A stretch of DNA of 64,000 nt from assembly GCF_008831285.2 (NCBI RefSeq), contig NC_045146.1:3872001-3936000 (forward strand), written 5' to 3'. Below, in pieces: positions 56,301 through 62,849 of the stretch (positions are counted from its first letter, which is position 1; every line of letters starts with the position of its first letter). This stretch comes from Nymphaea colorata (Eukaryota; Streptophyta; Magnoliopsida; Nymphaeales; Nymphaeaceae). Position numbers and translations under genes: made by a program. The notes under the pieces were generated by a model, which searched no databases, had not been told where the DNA came from, and saw only the letters and a list, made by a program, of their open reading frames with translations.

Positions 56301-57753
56301 CAAGGTATATCAAACACTCAACCGGAGAGAAAACAAGAAAGTAAACATCTTCTTCCACACACTATTATAAATTGTGAAGCTAATGAAACTACAGTTACGA
56401 TGTTATGCAAATCCTCATCCTACATACGGTAAATTTAATAGAAATGCAAGAAAAAGAAGGCCTAATACACATTAAATTTGAGTTGAAGGCATGATGCTAA
56501 TGATGAGAACAGAGCGTTTGTTTGGAAATTTTCAAGTTTCCATAAGAAGAACCAGTAACAAGCTCTTAAATTGACCATCAAAATTACATGTACAAAGAAC
56601 CATTCAGGAAAAATAATTTTGACACACTCAGCCCTAGTTATATGGAATCAAAGTGTAACAATTGATAGAAGTATGCAGCTTCATATATCTTTGGGAACAG
56701 AGTAAATGAAAGAAACAACAGTAGAATAAGTAATCAGAATACCATCAAAGCAAGCAGCTGAATTTTTGAGTTTCTGTTGCCAATGCGTCTTTTCACAGCT
56801 TTCATCACGTCCTTGGAGTCCCTGCCAAATCAAACTTTTCATCCACAGAACACGCAAGAGGGCAAACAAACAAGAACAACATAAATAATACAGTTAATAT
56901 CAATGAATGAATTAATGAAAAAAATAAATAAGTATATGTACATGGGAGTTATATGCTGTTGTATATATGCCGGATGGTTAAAAATCTCTCACTAGAAAAA
57001 CAGCCGTCACATGAGCACTTCCTTATTCTTGCAAAGGTTTCTGTGAACGGTTTATGATGCAGCAATGGTTCATGCTGTTTTTAACAATGATTCATGGTGC
57101 CCTTATCAACAGATTTTAATTTTTAACCATCAAGTACACGGCAGCATAGAATTCTCCTTGATATAGATAGACAGACAGATAGATAGACAGATAGATAGGT
57201 AGATACATGTACATACCTACAAGATGGAGAAACTATGTATTAATTTTTAAATCCTGACCACTTCAGTCACTGTGTCAATGTCCCTATCTCTCTCCTCCCT
57301 GATGGATACCCACACACAGACACGCATACACATATAATGCGAATTAGAACCAAAAGCTAACATGAATTGAAATTCAAATCACACGACCATTAAGAACTTC
57401 GGTGGCTTGTCCCAGTAAACTCAACTAATAAAAAGGAATACATTTGAACGTCATGCCAATTGCTAGAAATGAAATGAGAAATTAAATTACTTTAACAAAT
57501 TAACGCAGAGACCTAATTATATCCACCTCATATATTCAAAAGCAATATCCAAGACTACTAGACATGGCTAACTAATAACGTCGATGAGAGAAATATATAC
57601 AACCAGGTAAGTAAAAGAACGCCGAAAAACAGAAGATAAAACTCACAGTGGATTCGAGTTAAGCAAATCGGAAATTTCTAAGTTTATCGCCCAATCGGGA
57701 TCGACAAGGTGATCGCTGGTGGCCTTCTCCACGAGAGACGCGAATTTGGCCAT
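13166..57753 (-). CDS. TOL: TOM1-like (TOL) ubiquitin-binding adaptor, VHS-GAT protein, 10 exons, 614 aa
   Basis: Exons: 57753-57647, 56821-56743, 55973-55875, 54264-54151, 52008-51845, 51737-51656, 33785-33700, 32271-32065, 31937-31737, 13871-13166. All junctions are GT-AG, phases match, and the 1845-nt frame has no internal stop. Residues about 5-135 form a VHS domain ([52 protein letters not shown]). About 190-275 form a GAT domain ([27 protein letters not shown]). FSQLARRHS near 375-382 and [10 protein letters not shown] near 520 match the tail of TOL6/TOL9-type plant proteins. Known role: TOL proteins act as ESCRT-0-like receptors, binding ubiquitinated plasma-membrane cargo (for example PIN auxin carriers) and sending it to multivesicular bodies. 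ATG at 57753 suits the family N-terminus. Introns 6 and 9 carry all the large retrotransposons. The subfamily number is not certain. Confidence 0.93.
15228..15300. repeat. (GA)n microsatellite cluster
   Basis: Two GA tracts are separated by a short GGGAGAGGCTGATTT spacer. The ORF on the complement is repeat-derived. Confidence 0.9.
15556..15603. repeat. Palindromic (GT)n-TATATA-(AC)n microsatellite
   Basis: A GT tract runs through GTATATATAC into an AC tract. The whole is its own reverse complement and could form a cruciform or hairpin. Confidence 0.85.
18377..19549 (-). repeat. Copia A 3' LTR, split by a hAT-type MITE
   Basis: LTR sequence covers 18377-18519 and 19306-19549. It starts TGTGAAAAG and ends CTTAACA on the + strand. 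The 786-bp excess over the other LTR is the MITE at 18520-19297 plus its 8-bp duplication. Confidence 0.93.
18520..19297. mobile_element. Non-autonomous hAT-type element (778 bp) with CGTATCG arrays
   Basis: It is flanked by the perfect 8-bp duplication GTTACAAG (18512-18519 and 19298-19305). The unoccupied site is visible in the partner LTR near 24205, so the borders are exact. Terminal inverted repeats are CAATGTTAT. The left 190 bp and the right 90 bp are dense in CGTATCG/CGATACG and GTACG words; the middle is AT-rich. There is no transposase. The 8-bp duplication and subterminal repeats indicate hAT. Confidence 0.9.
19563..23891 (-). pseudogene. Copia A gag-pol, one nonsense mutation
   Basis: The frame is open for 1163 residues from 23891, then a TAA at 20402-20400 replaces the usual aromatic codon in the conserved FLG motif between RT and RNase H. 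The same frame continues to 19563. Domains in order: gag, zinc knuckle [14 protein letters not shown] (about 295), protease LLDSGAS (about 413), pre-integrase HQRLGHP, integrase, RT ([10 protein letters not shown]), RNase H ([15 protein letters not shown]). This would be a normal-length Copia polyprotein of about 1440 residues but for one stop. The products copy and integrate the element. Confidence 0.9.
24063..24461 (-). repeat. Copia A 5' LTR (399 bp)
   Basis: It runs TGTGAAAAG...CTTAACA on the + strand and carries the uninterrupted MITE target site ACTGTTACAAGGATA. The PBS abuts it at 24051-24062. Confidence 0.93.
24928..25107 (-). repeat. Copia B 3' LTR (180 bp)
   Basis: It runs TGTTACGAGA...TCTTTAACA on the + strand and contains the inverted pair CTAATCTCT/AGAGATTAG. 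It is short for a Copia LTR. Confidence 0.93.
25115..29302 (-). pseudogene. Copia B gag-pol, five disabling lesions
   Basis: Gag starts at 29302 ([10 protein letters not shown]). Lesions in order: a frameshift near 28750-28765; an in-frame TAA at 28004-28002; a frameshift near 27785; an in-frame TAA at 27261-27259; a one-base deletion near 25960 in the YFLGIE motif. Recognisable parts are zinc knuckle [14 protein letters not shown], protease WMIDSGAS, pre-integrase HLRLGHPS, integrase ([13 protein letters not shown]), RT (YVDDIVLTG) and RNase H ([20 protein letters not shown]). It ends MIDIYAPA at 25115, at the purine tract. Confidence 0.88.
29303..30024 (-). other. Copia B 5' leader
   Basis: This untranslated region between PBS and gag has no ORF of note. 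It contains a short direct repeat of CCAACGACTGAAGACTG near 29408-29450. Confidence 0.7.
30037..30216 (-). repeat. Copia B 5' LTR (180 bp)
   Basis: Identical by eye to 24928-25107. The PBS abuts at 30025-30036. Confidence 0.93.
30902..31264. mobile_element. Non-autonomous hAT-type element (363 bp) with GTGTCCG/GGTACGG repeats
   Basis: It is flanked by the perfect 8-bp duplication CTGTGGAC (30894-30901 and 31265-31272). The ends CTATGTCACACG and, reverse-complemented, CTATGTCACATGG are terminal inverted repeats. Subterminal zones contain GGTACGG, GGATACG, GGACACGG and GTGTCCG words; the centre is AT-rich. No ORF. It lies in TOL intron 9, 470 bp from exon 9. Confidence 0.88.
31737..31937 (-). 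CDS. TOL exon 9 (acidic linker)
   Basis: The acceptor is ATCGCAG|GAGTG and the donor CGCAG|GTTAGG. It encodes an acidic region ending [12 protein letters not shown], which joins HSM in exon 10 to restore the conserved QLARRHS motif. Intron 9 (17.9 kb) follows. Confidence 0.9.
32065..32271 (-). CDS. TOL exon 8 (end of GAT domain and acidic linker)
   Basis: The acceptor is ATTACAG|GGATGAG and the donor CCCAG|GTTAGG. It encodes [19 protein letters not shown], then a Pro/Ser/Glu-rich linker. Confidence 0.92.
32272..33699 (-). other. TOL intron 7
   Basis: 1428 bp of AT-rich intron between GTGAGT and ATTACAG. I see no transposon or RNA gene in it. Confidence 0.85.
33700..33785 (-). CDS. TOL exon 7 (GAT domain)
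   Basis: The acceptor is TTAATAG|GCGTTG and the donor ATAGA|GTGAGT. It encodes [20 protein letters not shown] and the rest of GAT helix 2, in phase with exons 6 and 8. Confidence 0.92.
34553..34745 (-). repeat. Copia C 3' LTR (193 bp)
   Basis: It begins TGTTACTTCC and ends TTCAACA on the + strand. It is clearly diverged from its partner at 49520-49713. Confidence 0.88.
34740..37731 (-). pseudogene. Copia C pol and distal gag, heavily decayed and internally deleted
   Basis: RNase H fragments ([24 protein letters not shown]) lie at 34740-35530. At 35531-35700 only the end of RT remains ([11 protein letters not shown]) before the sequence jumps to the post-integrase region, so most of RT has been deleted. 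Integrase and pre-integrase pieces ([17 protein letters not shown]) lie at 35708-36685, a protease relic near 37000, and zinc-knuckle and gag relics up to 37731, where D interrupts. The final stop (34742-34740) lies inside the LTR. Confidence 0.82.
37732..37980 (-). repeat. Copia D 3' LTR (249 bp)
   Basis: It runs TGTAGAAATACGAAC...CTATCAACA on the + strand. It shares the core GTAACGTGGAAAACC and a related opening with the LTRs of E, showing that D and E are sister families. Confidence 0.92.
37975..38199 (-). pseudogene. Copia D RNase H, C-terminal piece separated by E
   Basis: This is the continuation of the D polyprotein after the E insertion: [20 protein letters not shown], then [18 protein letters not shown], ending LEGEC with the stop at 37977-37975 inside the LTR. 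It joins the main part (43440 and above) across the E target duplication GCTAA, in the conserved motif [11 protein letters not shown]. Confidence 0.88.
38200..38484 (-). repeat. Copia E 3' LTR (285 bp)
   Basis: It runs TGTAGAAACACGAACC...ATATTCTAACA on the + strand and contains the inverted pair ACCGGGTCC/GGACCCGGT. Confidence 0.93.
38479..42795 (-). pseudogene. Copia E gag-pol, two frameshifts
   Basis: The likely gag start is ATG 42795 ([10 protein letters not shown]). The zinc knuckle [14 protein letters not shown] and protease [13 protein letters not shown] are followed by a tandem copy of TCTAAAG near 41690-41700, which adds seven bases and breaks the frame. The next 833-residue frame carries pre-integrase HERLGHLP, integrase ([12 protein letters not shown]) and RT ([11 protein letters not shown]), then loses one T near 39152 within [10 protein letters not shown]. 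RNase H ([22 protein letters not shown]) follows and ends LEGEC, stop 38481-38479, inside the LTR. Confidence 0.9.
42796..43137 (-). repeat. Copia E leader with GC-rich tandem repeats
   Basis: Between PBS and gag, units built on GGCGGCGGAACAGAGGAC repeat from about 42940 to 43030. The gag frame stays open upstream through this leader (an RRRPLF repeat on the - strand) into the LTR, but family comparison favours the ATG at 42795. Confidence 0.75.
43150..43434 (-). repeat. Copia E 5' LTR (285 bp)
   Basis: Three substitutions from the 38200-38484 copy. The PBS abuts at 43138-43149. Confidence 0.93.
43440..47546 (-). pseudogene. Copia D gag-pol main part, single stop codon, split by E
   Basis: One frame runs from ATG 47546 to the E insertion, broken only by a TAA at 45164-45162 after EEYSQR, between integrase and RT. 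Domains: gag, zinc knuckle [14 protein letters not shown] (about 258), protease [13 protein letters not shown] (about 355), pre-integrase HERFGHLP, integrase ([12 protein letters not shown]), RT ([11 protein letters not shown]) and RNase H ([21 protein letters not shown]) up to SAINLA. Apparent codons below 43440 are read-through into the LTR of E, not D protein. It is close to E in sequence throughout. Confidence 0.9.
47547..48257 (-). repeat. Copia D leader with GC-rich tandem repeats
   Basis: About 47720-47870 has three copies of a roughly 45-bp unit containing CCGGAACCAGGCAGAGCGGC and GGCGCTGGGCGGAAA. Looser CGCTGGGC/GTCGCTGGGC repeats continue to about 48090, then TGAACAGTGTCGGGCGA repeats to 48200. 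ORFs on both strands here are repeat artefacts. Confidence 0.8.
48270..48518 (-). repeat. Copia D 5' LTR (249 bp)
   Basis: Three substitutions from the 37732-37980 copy. The PBS abuts at 48258-48269. Confidence 0.92.
48519..48797 (-). pseudogene. Copia C gag, N-terminal relic
   Basis: The - strand ATG at 48797 ([10 protein letters not shown]) opens the gag of C. It is similar in layout to the gag of B and is decayed by stops. D interrupts it at 48518; the rest of gag resumes at 37731. Confidence 0.7.
48798..49508 (-). other. Copia C 5' leader
   Basis: Untranslated leader with a direct repeat: ATCTATCAACTTGTTGTTCA occurs near 48929 and again near 49037, as part of a longer duplication of about 110 bp. 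Confidence 0.65.
49520..49713 (-). repeat. Copia C 5' LTR (194 bp)
   Basis: It runs TGTTAGAGCTGG...TTTAACA on the + strand, about 10% different from 34553-34745. Confidence 0.88.
49719..51655 (-). other. TOL intron 6, proximal part
   Basis: AT-rich intron between exon 6 and Copia C. It contains a (TA)n array at about 50320-50353 and a perfect hairpin at 50695-50745. No coding homology was seen. Confidence 0.65.
50695..50745. repeat. Near-perfect inverted repeat (hairpin)
   Basis: The arms AAAAAATCAAAACACTATAT and ATATAGTGTTTTGATTTTTT are exact reverse complements around a short TA-rich loop. Confidence 0.85.
51656..51737 (-). CDS. TOL exon 6 (start of GAT domain)
   Basis: The acceptor is CTTGCAG|CTCGG and the donor CATCAG|GTAGAA. 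It encodes [20 protein letters not shown], the first GAT helix. Its 3' neighbour exon is 17.9 kb away across intron 6. Confidence 0.91.
51845..52008 (-). CDS. TOL exon 5 (VHS-GAT linker)
   Basis: The acceptor is CTGTAG|ATG and the donor CGGCG|GTAGTA. It encodes the linker with [20 protein letters not shown], equivalent to the SGVEFP...ITPP linker of TOL6-like proteins, and [15 protein letters not shown]. Confidence 0.9.
52009..54150 (-). other. TOL intron 4
   Basis: A 2142-bp intron (GTGAGG...CTGTAG). It has a T/C-rich zone at about 53480-53690. The ORFs on its + strand show no homology and sit in low-complexity sequence. Confidence 0.75.
54151..54264 (-). CDS. TOL exon 4 (end of VHS domain)
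   Basis: The acceptor is TTTCAG|GTTGAT and the donor AGG|GTGAGG. The 38 codons contain [18 protein letters not shown] and [13 protein letters not shown], the most diagnostic VHS block of plant TOL proteins. Confidence 0.94.
54265..55874 (-). other. TOL intron 3
   Basis: A 1610-bp intron (GTATGT...TTTCAG). It contains a (GA)n tract at about 54797-54821 and a T/C-rich tract near 55380-55445. Nothing else is recognised. Confidence 0.8.
55875..55973 (-). CDS. TOL exon 3 (VHS domain)
   Basis: The acceptor is TCTGCAG|TTACTG and the donor ACG|GTATGT. The 33 codons encode [20 protein letters not shown] and the following helix. Confidence 0.93.
55974..56742 (-). other. TOL intron 2
   Basis: A 769-bp ordinary AT-rich intron with GTATTC donor and TCTGCAG acceptor. 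Nothing else is seen in it. Confidence 0.85.
56743..56821 (-). CDS. TOL exon 2 (VHS domain)
   Basis: The acceptor is TTTGGCAG|GG and the donor ATG|GTATTC. It completes the split leucine codon and encodes [17 protein letters not shown] and QLLALM, the canonical VHS helix 2-3 region. Confidence 0.92.
56946..57157. mobile_element. Inverted-repeat element, GGATGGTTAAAAAT family copy 3, in TOL intron 1
   Basis: The left end (TATGCTGTTGTATATATGCC, then GGATGGTTAAAAAT) pairs with the reverse-complemented right end (TATGCTGCCGTGTACTTG, then ATGGTTAAAAAT), about 30 bp. The interior repeats words of the 7.7-kb copy: CAGCCGTCACATGA, GGTTTATGATGCA, CAATGATTCATGGTGC. A GATA microsatellite follows on the right. 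No target duplication was identified. Confidence 0.6.
57164..57210. repeat. (GATA/GACA)n microsatellite
   Basis: GATAGATAGACAGACA-type repeats lie just outside the inverted-repeat element in TOL intron 1. Confidence 0.9.
57647..57753 (-). CDS. TOL exon 1 (start of VHS domain)
   Basis: ATG at 57753-57751 starts [16 protein letters not shown]. The exon gives 35 codons plus two bases and ends [27 protein letters not shown] is the conserved first helix region of plant VHS domains. Confidence 0.93.
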
Positions 57754-60714
57754 CTTCAAAATCACGGAGGCCAAAAGACCAGAAACAAGAATCTCCTAAT
57801 CCCCACGACTCAAGCAAAGACCATATGTAGAAGAGAAGCAGGAAAACCACCTAACCCACGCGGAAAACCAGCAAGAAACAACAGTCCCCACTAAAATATT
57901 TGCCTGGCCACACCTCATGCATAAACAATGGCGCTAGAGAAACCATCCCTCAAGCGTAAGACTTCACCCCACCACCAATTTTTACGTGATGCCAGTTAAA
58001 CTTCTCCTCATAGATATCACAATGGAACCAATAATTATCCAACGATAATGATTGTGCGATAGACATTTTTGATATAATAATAATAAATGATGGTGGTCGA
58101 GGGATCGCGGAAAAGAGAAAGAGAGCCTGGTTTTGGAATGAGGCTTAACTGCGTCGTTTTCGAAGGCAGTCAGCAACAATAACGATATTGTGTGGGAAAA
58201 GACGGAAAAAAGGAAAGGAAAATGCTTTTTGTCCAAGGGACTGGCCATGTTCTATCTTTTATTTCTGTTTTTCTTTTTCCCGTAATCCTTTTTCTACAGA
58301 GAGCGCCAAAACCAGAAGATCGACTCCTGCGGGACCAATTTCAGTTGGCTATCAGACACTTATCCGGTATTCCCTGGGCAGAATTTAACTCAAGGTACAA
58401 CATTTTAAACGTATATCAAAACGGCTCGTTGGTTTATGAATATTTCTCGTTCCCTAGTATTTTTCTGAAAACTTCTAGGAGAAATAGCTTGCTATCAAAA
58501 ATATCCAGAACATCAGGTTTTCAAAAAATAAAATTCTTTATTTTGATTTCGAAGATATCGTAGATAGCATTGAAAGCATCTTCATCCTGTCTCTGACCGG
58601 CCCTTCAAGTCAAAGTCAGCAGCGACTGCATATTTAACAAAAACATCACGGTAGTTATCAATGCGTTCTGAGATGCATTAAACACCAAAATTTCCATAAT
58701 GGAAAGGTCAAAATTAACAAGTGAACGTTAAATCCTTTGGGCATTTGTTCTAAGATGTTAAAATCACCTTTTTGCTTGCTTCCACAACAGACATGTAAAT
58801 AATTTTGTAGAAAATAATTATGGTTGTTAATGGATCGAATTAGAATAAGATACTTCCTTTAAAGTATCGATGCTCACATATTCATATTCGCTAGGATTTG
58901 AATGTGATCGAATAAAAGTTATATCATATCTGAATTTGACCTTTGATTAACATTCAAATATGACGAAAAAACCACTTGTTGCAAGCGAATCTGATCCCAA
59001 GATGTTAAGAGCAGACCAACCGCAAATGGTATGAAGGACTTTTTCATTAATTTTTTTTGGTCCCTCATCTCTTTCTATAATTTCTTCAACCATGGGTGGG
59101 AGCTTTGTAAGACTTGCAAAAAAAGGATCAGAGCACCCTGAAAGCCTAGTTATTAAACTAATATCTGATACATAGTCCATATGGCTACAAAATATTGAAT
59201 GAATTTTATTATTTAATTAATAATAGTCAACTTATTAAAAAATATATGCAGGTCGGCATTGCTGGATATATTGATGCTTATTATTCAATTAGGAAGACCT
59301 TATTTCGGTTCGTGCGGTGCGACAGTCCTTTCTCTCCGCTGCAAGCCAAAGGAGAGAGAGAGTGTGTATAGATCACTTGAAAATCTTAAAAAGTATAAAT
59401 AAGCTTGGGCATCGAGCCCGCTAGGCTCAGCCCGATATGGAATCGGGTTCAGGTTGACCCAACACCTAAAACCAGAACATGAGCCTAGGTCGACTAAATT
59501 AAAAATATATATATATTTAATATAAAATAATATAAAATATAATTAATAGTAATAAAATATTATAATTATATATAAAAATCAATAATAACATATGCATTAA
59601 AAAAATCTTATCAAACCGAATCAGGCTTAGTCGGGCCCACCTAGGCCGGCTCGATAACTTAATGGGTCAGCTGGGTGCCTTTTTTTTCAGGCTCTGGCCA
59701 AGTACTGAGTAGCCATCAAGTACCCAACCCAACACTGAGCCTCTTGTATAAACAAAGTAAATAACATAACAAGAGAGGTGAAAGGGCACAATCACTTTCT
59801 GACATTCACTGCTTGGCTTTTAACTATGGGAAGTGAAAGAACGTAACAAACAACCTGTCATCTAAAAATATAAACTCGTGTGTGAAAATATTATATTTCT
59901 ATGGTTGCAAGAAATAATTCAAACTTGGAGAATGTTTCTGTAATTTTTCCTTGATTTAATCAAGGACAACATTAGTTCAGACCATTTTGACGTGTAAGAA
60001 GAAAACCAACGACACAAAAAATCAACAACCATTAATACACCAAACCTTGTCGATTTAAAAAAAAAATCGCTATTTTATTTCTTACAAAAGTGTCTTAAGA
60101 CATGCTTCTCTAATAAATAGGGAAATTGGTAGATCCCTGACAACTAGGTCATGGATAAAATTAGACCCTTTTAATTGTTGCTAATGAAATATTTTAAACA
60201 AAATGCAACATCTTAATACATTTATAAAAACTAATTTGGTATAAAGCATGCTTTAGTTTAAGTTGTTTTTATGAAAAATAATGACTTCTCTTATAGAAGT
60301 CGGTCAATTTTACTTATTATAAAAATGTGATTAAATTAAAAAAATGGTTAACTTAACATATGTTCTTATCAACTTCATATTATATCTTTAAGGTTAGATT
60401 ACAGAAAAAAGCACCTTTGTCGTGGAAGCCCATTTTTCCAAGCGTACCGAGGACAACCAGACAAATTTAGTTGGAAACAAATTAATTAAGAAAAAATTTA
60501 TTTTTTAATTAGATTAAAGTGAGTATATCTCAATTCTCAAGAATAATGCGAGACAATATTCCAAAGTTCAACTTGGAGAAATCCAGACTTTAACTTGATG
60601 TCAGTGTCATAAGCTGTCAAATCAACATCTGTAGCTCATACGAGGGAATTAAGTGTAGGACCGAATGAACTGTAAATCAACAGATTTATGTAATAATTTA
60701 AATAATTGTAAGGT

Positions 60715-61068
60715 AGCGTTTGGATGACATAGTAAAAAACTGGTTTCTTAAAAATTGTTTTTTAACTGGTTATGAAAAATTGGTTTGTGTGTTCGGATGA
60801 TAGAACCAAATTTACATAATTTTTGAGTCCCCAAGTTGTAATTTTAAGTTTCTCAATGAAATTTTTAATTGGTTGCTGTATGTACCTTCACCACGGCTGC
60901 CTAGTTATTCATTTCACTTCACTCCCTTCTGAAAAATGGTTTCTACAAAAAATGAGTTTTGGCAAAACTCGTTTTTTTTATGTCATTCAAATGCCCCGAA
61001 ACGGTGTTTGACAAGCAAAATCATTTTCTATCGCCAAAAATCAGTTTTGGGGTGTCATCCAAATGTCC
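60715..61068. mobile_element. Candidate MITE with CRTTTGGATGACA inverted ends
   Basis: The left end GCGTTTGGATGACA matches the reverse complement of the right end (ACATTTGGATGACA). Inside, GGTTTCTT/AAAAACTGG and CAAAACTCG/CCAAAAATCAG words occur in both orientations. No clear target duplication, so superfamily is left open. Confidence 0.5.
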
Positions 61069-62267
61069 TATGTCCTAAAGGAGCTTTTTTGTTATTGTAA
61101 CATTTTAAAAAAGAAATATATAAAAAACTCCGAAGCTAAGCGTGCTTGGGCTAAAGGCTATCTTGTTTACGACTTTAGACTTCCAAGTTAGTGATGTTCC
61201 ACAAAGTCAGACATTTAAAATAACAAGCCTTTTCGTGGCAGTTTCATCTCTCATTGTGTATAAACTTAACATTATATGTAGTTCCATGTGGCCTTCTTCC
61301 TTTTCTTACTCGGGGAAAGTACCATGTGAGGTTGAGACACTTGGTCCCTCATTACATGGGGAAAACTACTTCGGGTCAGTGGTGGAGCCAACAATTGCTA
61401 GCTAAGGAGCACTAATGGTTTAAATCCACATGTAAATAAATAAAAACTACAGAGGTTCCAATATATAAACAAGTTCACTTTTGTGGGCTGGTGCGGACAA
61501 CTACCCATAGCAGCCTACATGTGTCTCCATTAGTATTTTGCTTCGGGTTCAAAAACTATTAAGCACTCTTGGCGAGTTGAGCTCCATAGCATGCTCACCC
61601 TTGGGAGGGTCCTTCAGCTTCGGGACAAAGCCGAGGCCAGCGTGCATGCATATAGACCTTGGGGGTGAGGGTACTTGACTGAAGGTTTTGTACTATTGAG
61701 CGGGCAACAAAGTCTCTCAACCCGAATGTATATATATATATATTGCAGATCTAAGGGATGAGGCACCCCTTCCATCAAACTCACCTGGGGCCATCCATGT
61801 GTGATTGTTGGTAGAGTCCACTACGCAACTTGCACCTTGACCAGCATGACATAATGGGAACTTGACTTTTGAGTCCTTTACATTATTTAGGCCTTAAGAA
61901 ACCATCGTTGTCTATATATTGGCAAGACCCAGTTGATAAGATCCTGAGATAATTTTCTCAGAAAAATAATGCATCTACGATCACCTTTATAAGGAAGGAT
62001 GTCATCTTATGTACATTCGTTGAAACGATGGTTGTTTAGGAGTCATTCCTGTCAGATGAATCGACTATGTGTGGTGAGCTCTAATGATCAACAAGCTTTA
62101 AATGAAAAATGCTCATTCAGCATAAAGGAAAGGTTGGACTGGTCGAGAGTCCAGTAGCAATTAAATGGTTTAGCTTTGAGGCTTCGCTTTCAGATCCCTC
62201 CGCACCCCTCCGATTACATTTCAATATAGGGCAATACTTCTAAAGGTAACAATTTCAAGGGAGAGTT

Positions 62268-62390
62268 TAGATGTGCCAGATACAATTGTTGTCAGATGGC
62301 TAAAAAAAAACTATCATAAGAGGAAACAGTTCATGGTAATTTTATCAACGGTCCTATGGTGCTTTCAATAATGCAACGTTCCACATCTAG
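62268..62390. mobile_element. Small inverted-repeat element, GATGGCTAAAA family copy 4
   Basis: The left TTAGATGTGC and the reverse-complemented right CTAGATGTGG form short inverted ends. AGATGGCTAAAA, CAGTTCATGG and TATGGTGCTTT inside recall the other family copies. Confidence 0.4.
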
Positions 62391-62849
62391 CAGACTTGAA
62401 TCCTCTAATTTTAAGAAGTATAAAATGTCTTACAAAGTTATTGAGGTTGAATACTTTATATCAAGTTTCAGTATTTACTTCAGCATTAACTTGTCCTGTT
62501 TTCCATGGATGTTATGTTTGTAAAGCTTAGTGGTTAGCATTTACTTGGGTTTCACTTCTTAGAGCGTTTCTATAAATAAAAGAAAGGAGAAAATCTAGAT
62601 TCATTAGTAAAAACATTATCTCTATGAGTTTTCCACAAAATTTCCTAATTACACATGGATCATATCATTGAGGTTATGGGTTTCATAAAATAAATGATTT
62701 GAAACGTAGGAACACCCATTTTGAATGCCTTTAATGGTTGCAGCATTTCAAATCCATGCTTTGTTTTGAATACAATTGGGGGCAAGTTGTTTGCAGTTTT
62801 TGGATTGGATGGTTAATTTGTCATAACCTGAATCAAGTTTTAATTCTTT

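Larger units (their letters stand above)
57754..62849. other. TOL 5' flank and intergenic region
   Basis: The first 100-200 bp next to 57753 should hold the TOL 5' UTR and promoter; I could not fix a TATA box or start site. Beyond it is AT-rich sequence with foldback candidates at 60715-61068 and 62268-62390, a block rich in GGGCCC/GGCTC words at about 59400-59730 that may be a decayed element, and (TA)n near 61730. The ORF at 58192-58563 has no recognisable homology. Confidence 0.55.

Noticed and set aside
13166-57753. TOL locus as a pseudogene because of the transposon load
   Set aside because: All ten exons keep phase, splice signals and domains without a stop.
58192-58563. 123-residue + strand ORF upstream of TOL
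   Set aside because: A hydrophobic start and AT-rich body, but no homology I recognise and no splice partner; chance length for this composition.
59400-59730. Fourth hAT-type MITE with GGGCCC/GGCTC words
   Set aside because: The ends (TTGGGC, TTGGGT) pair poorly and no 8-bp duplication is visible.
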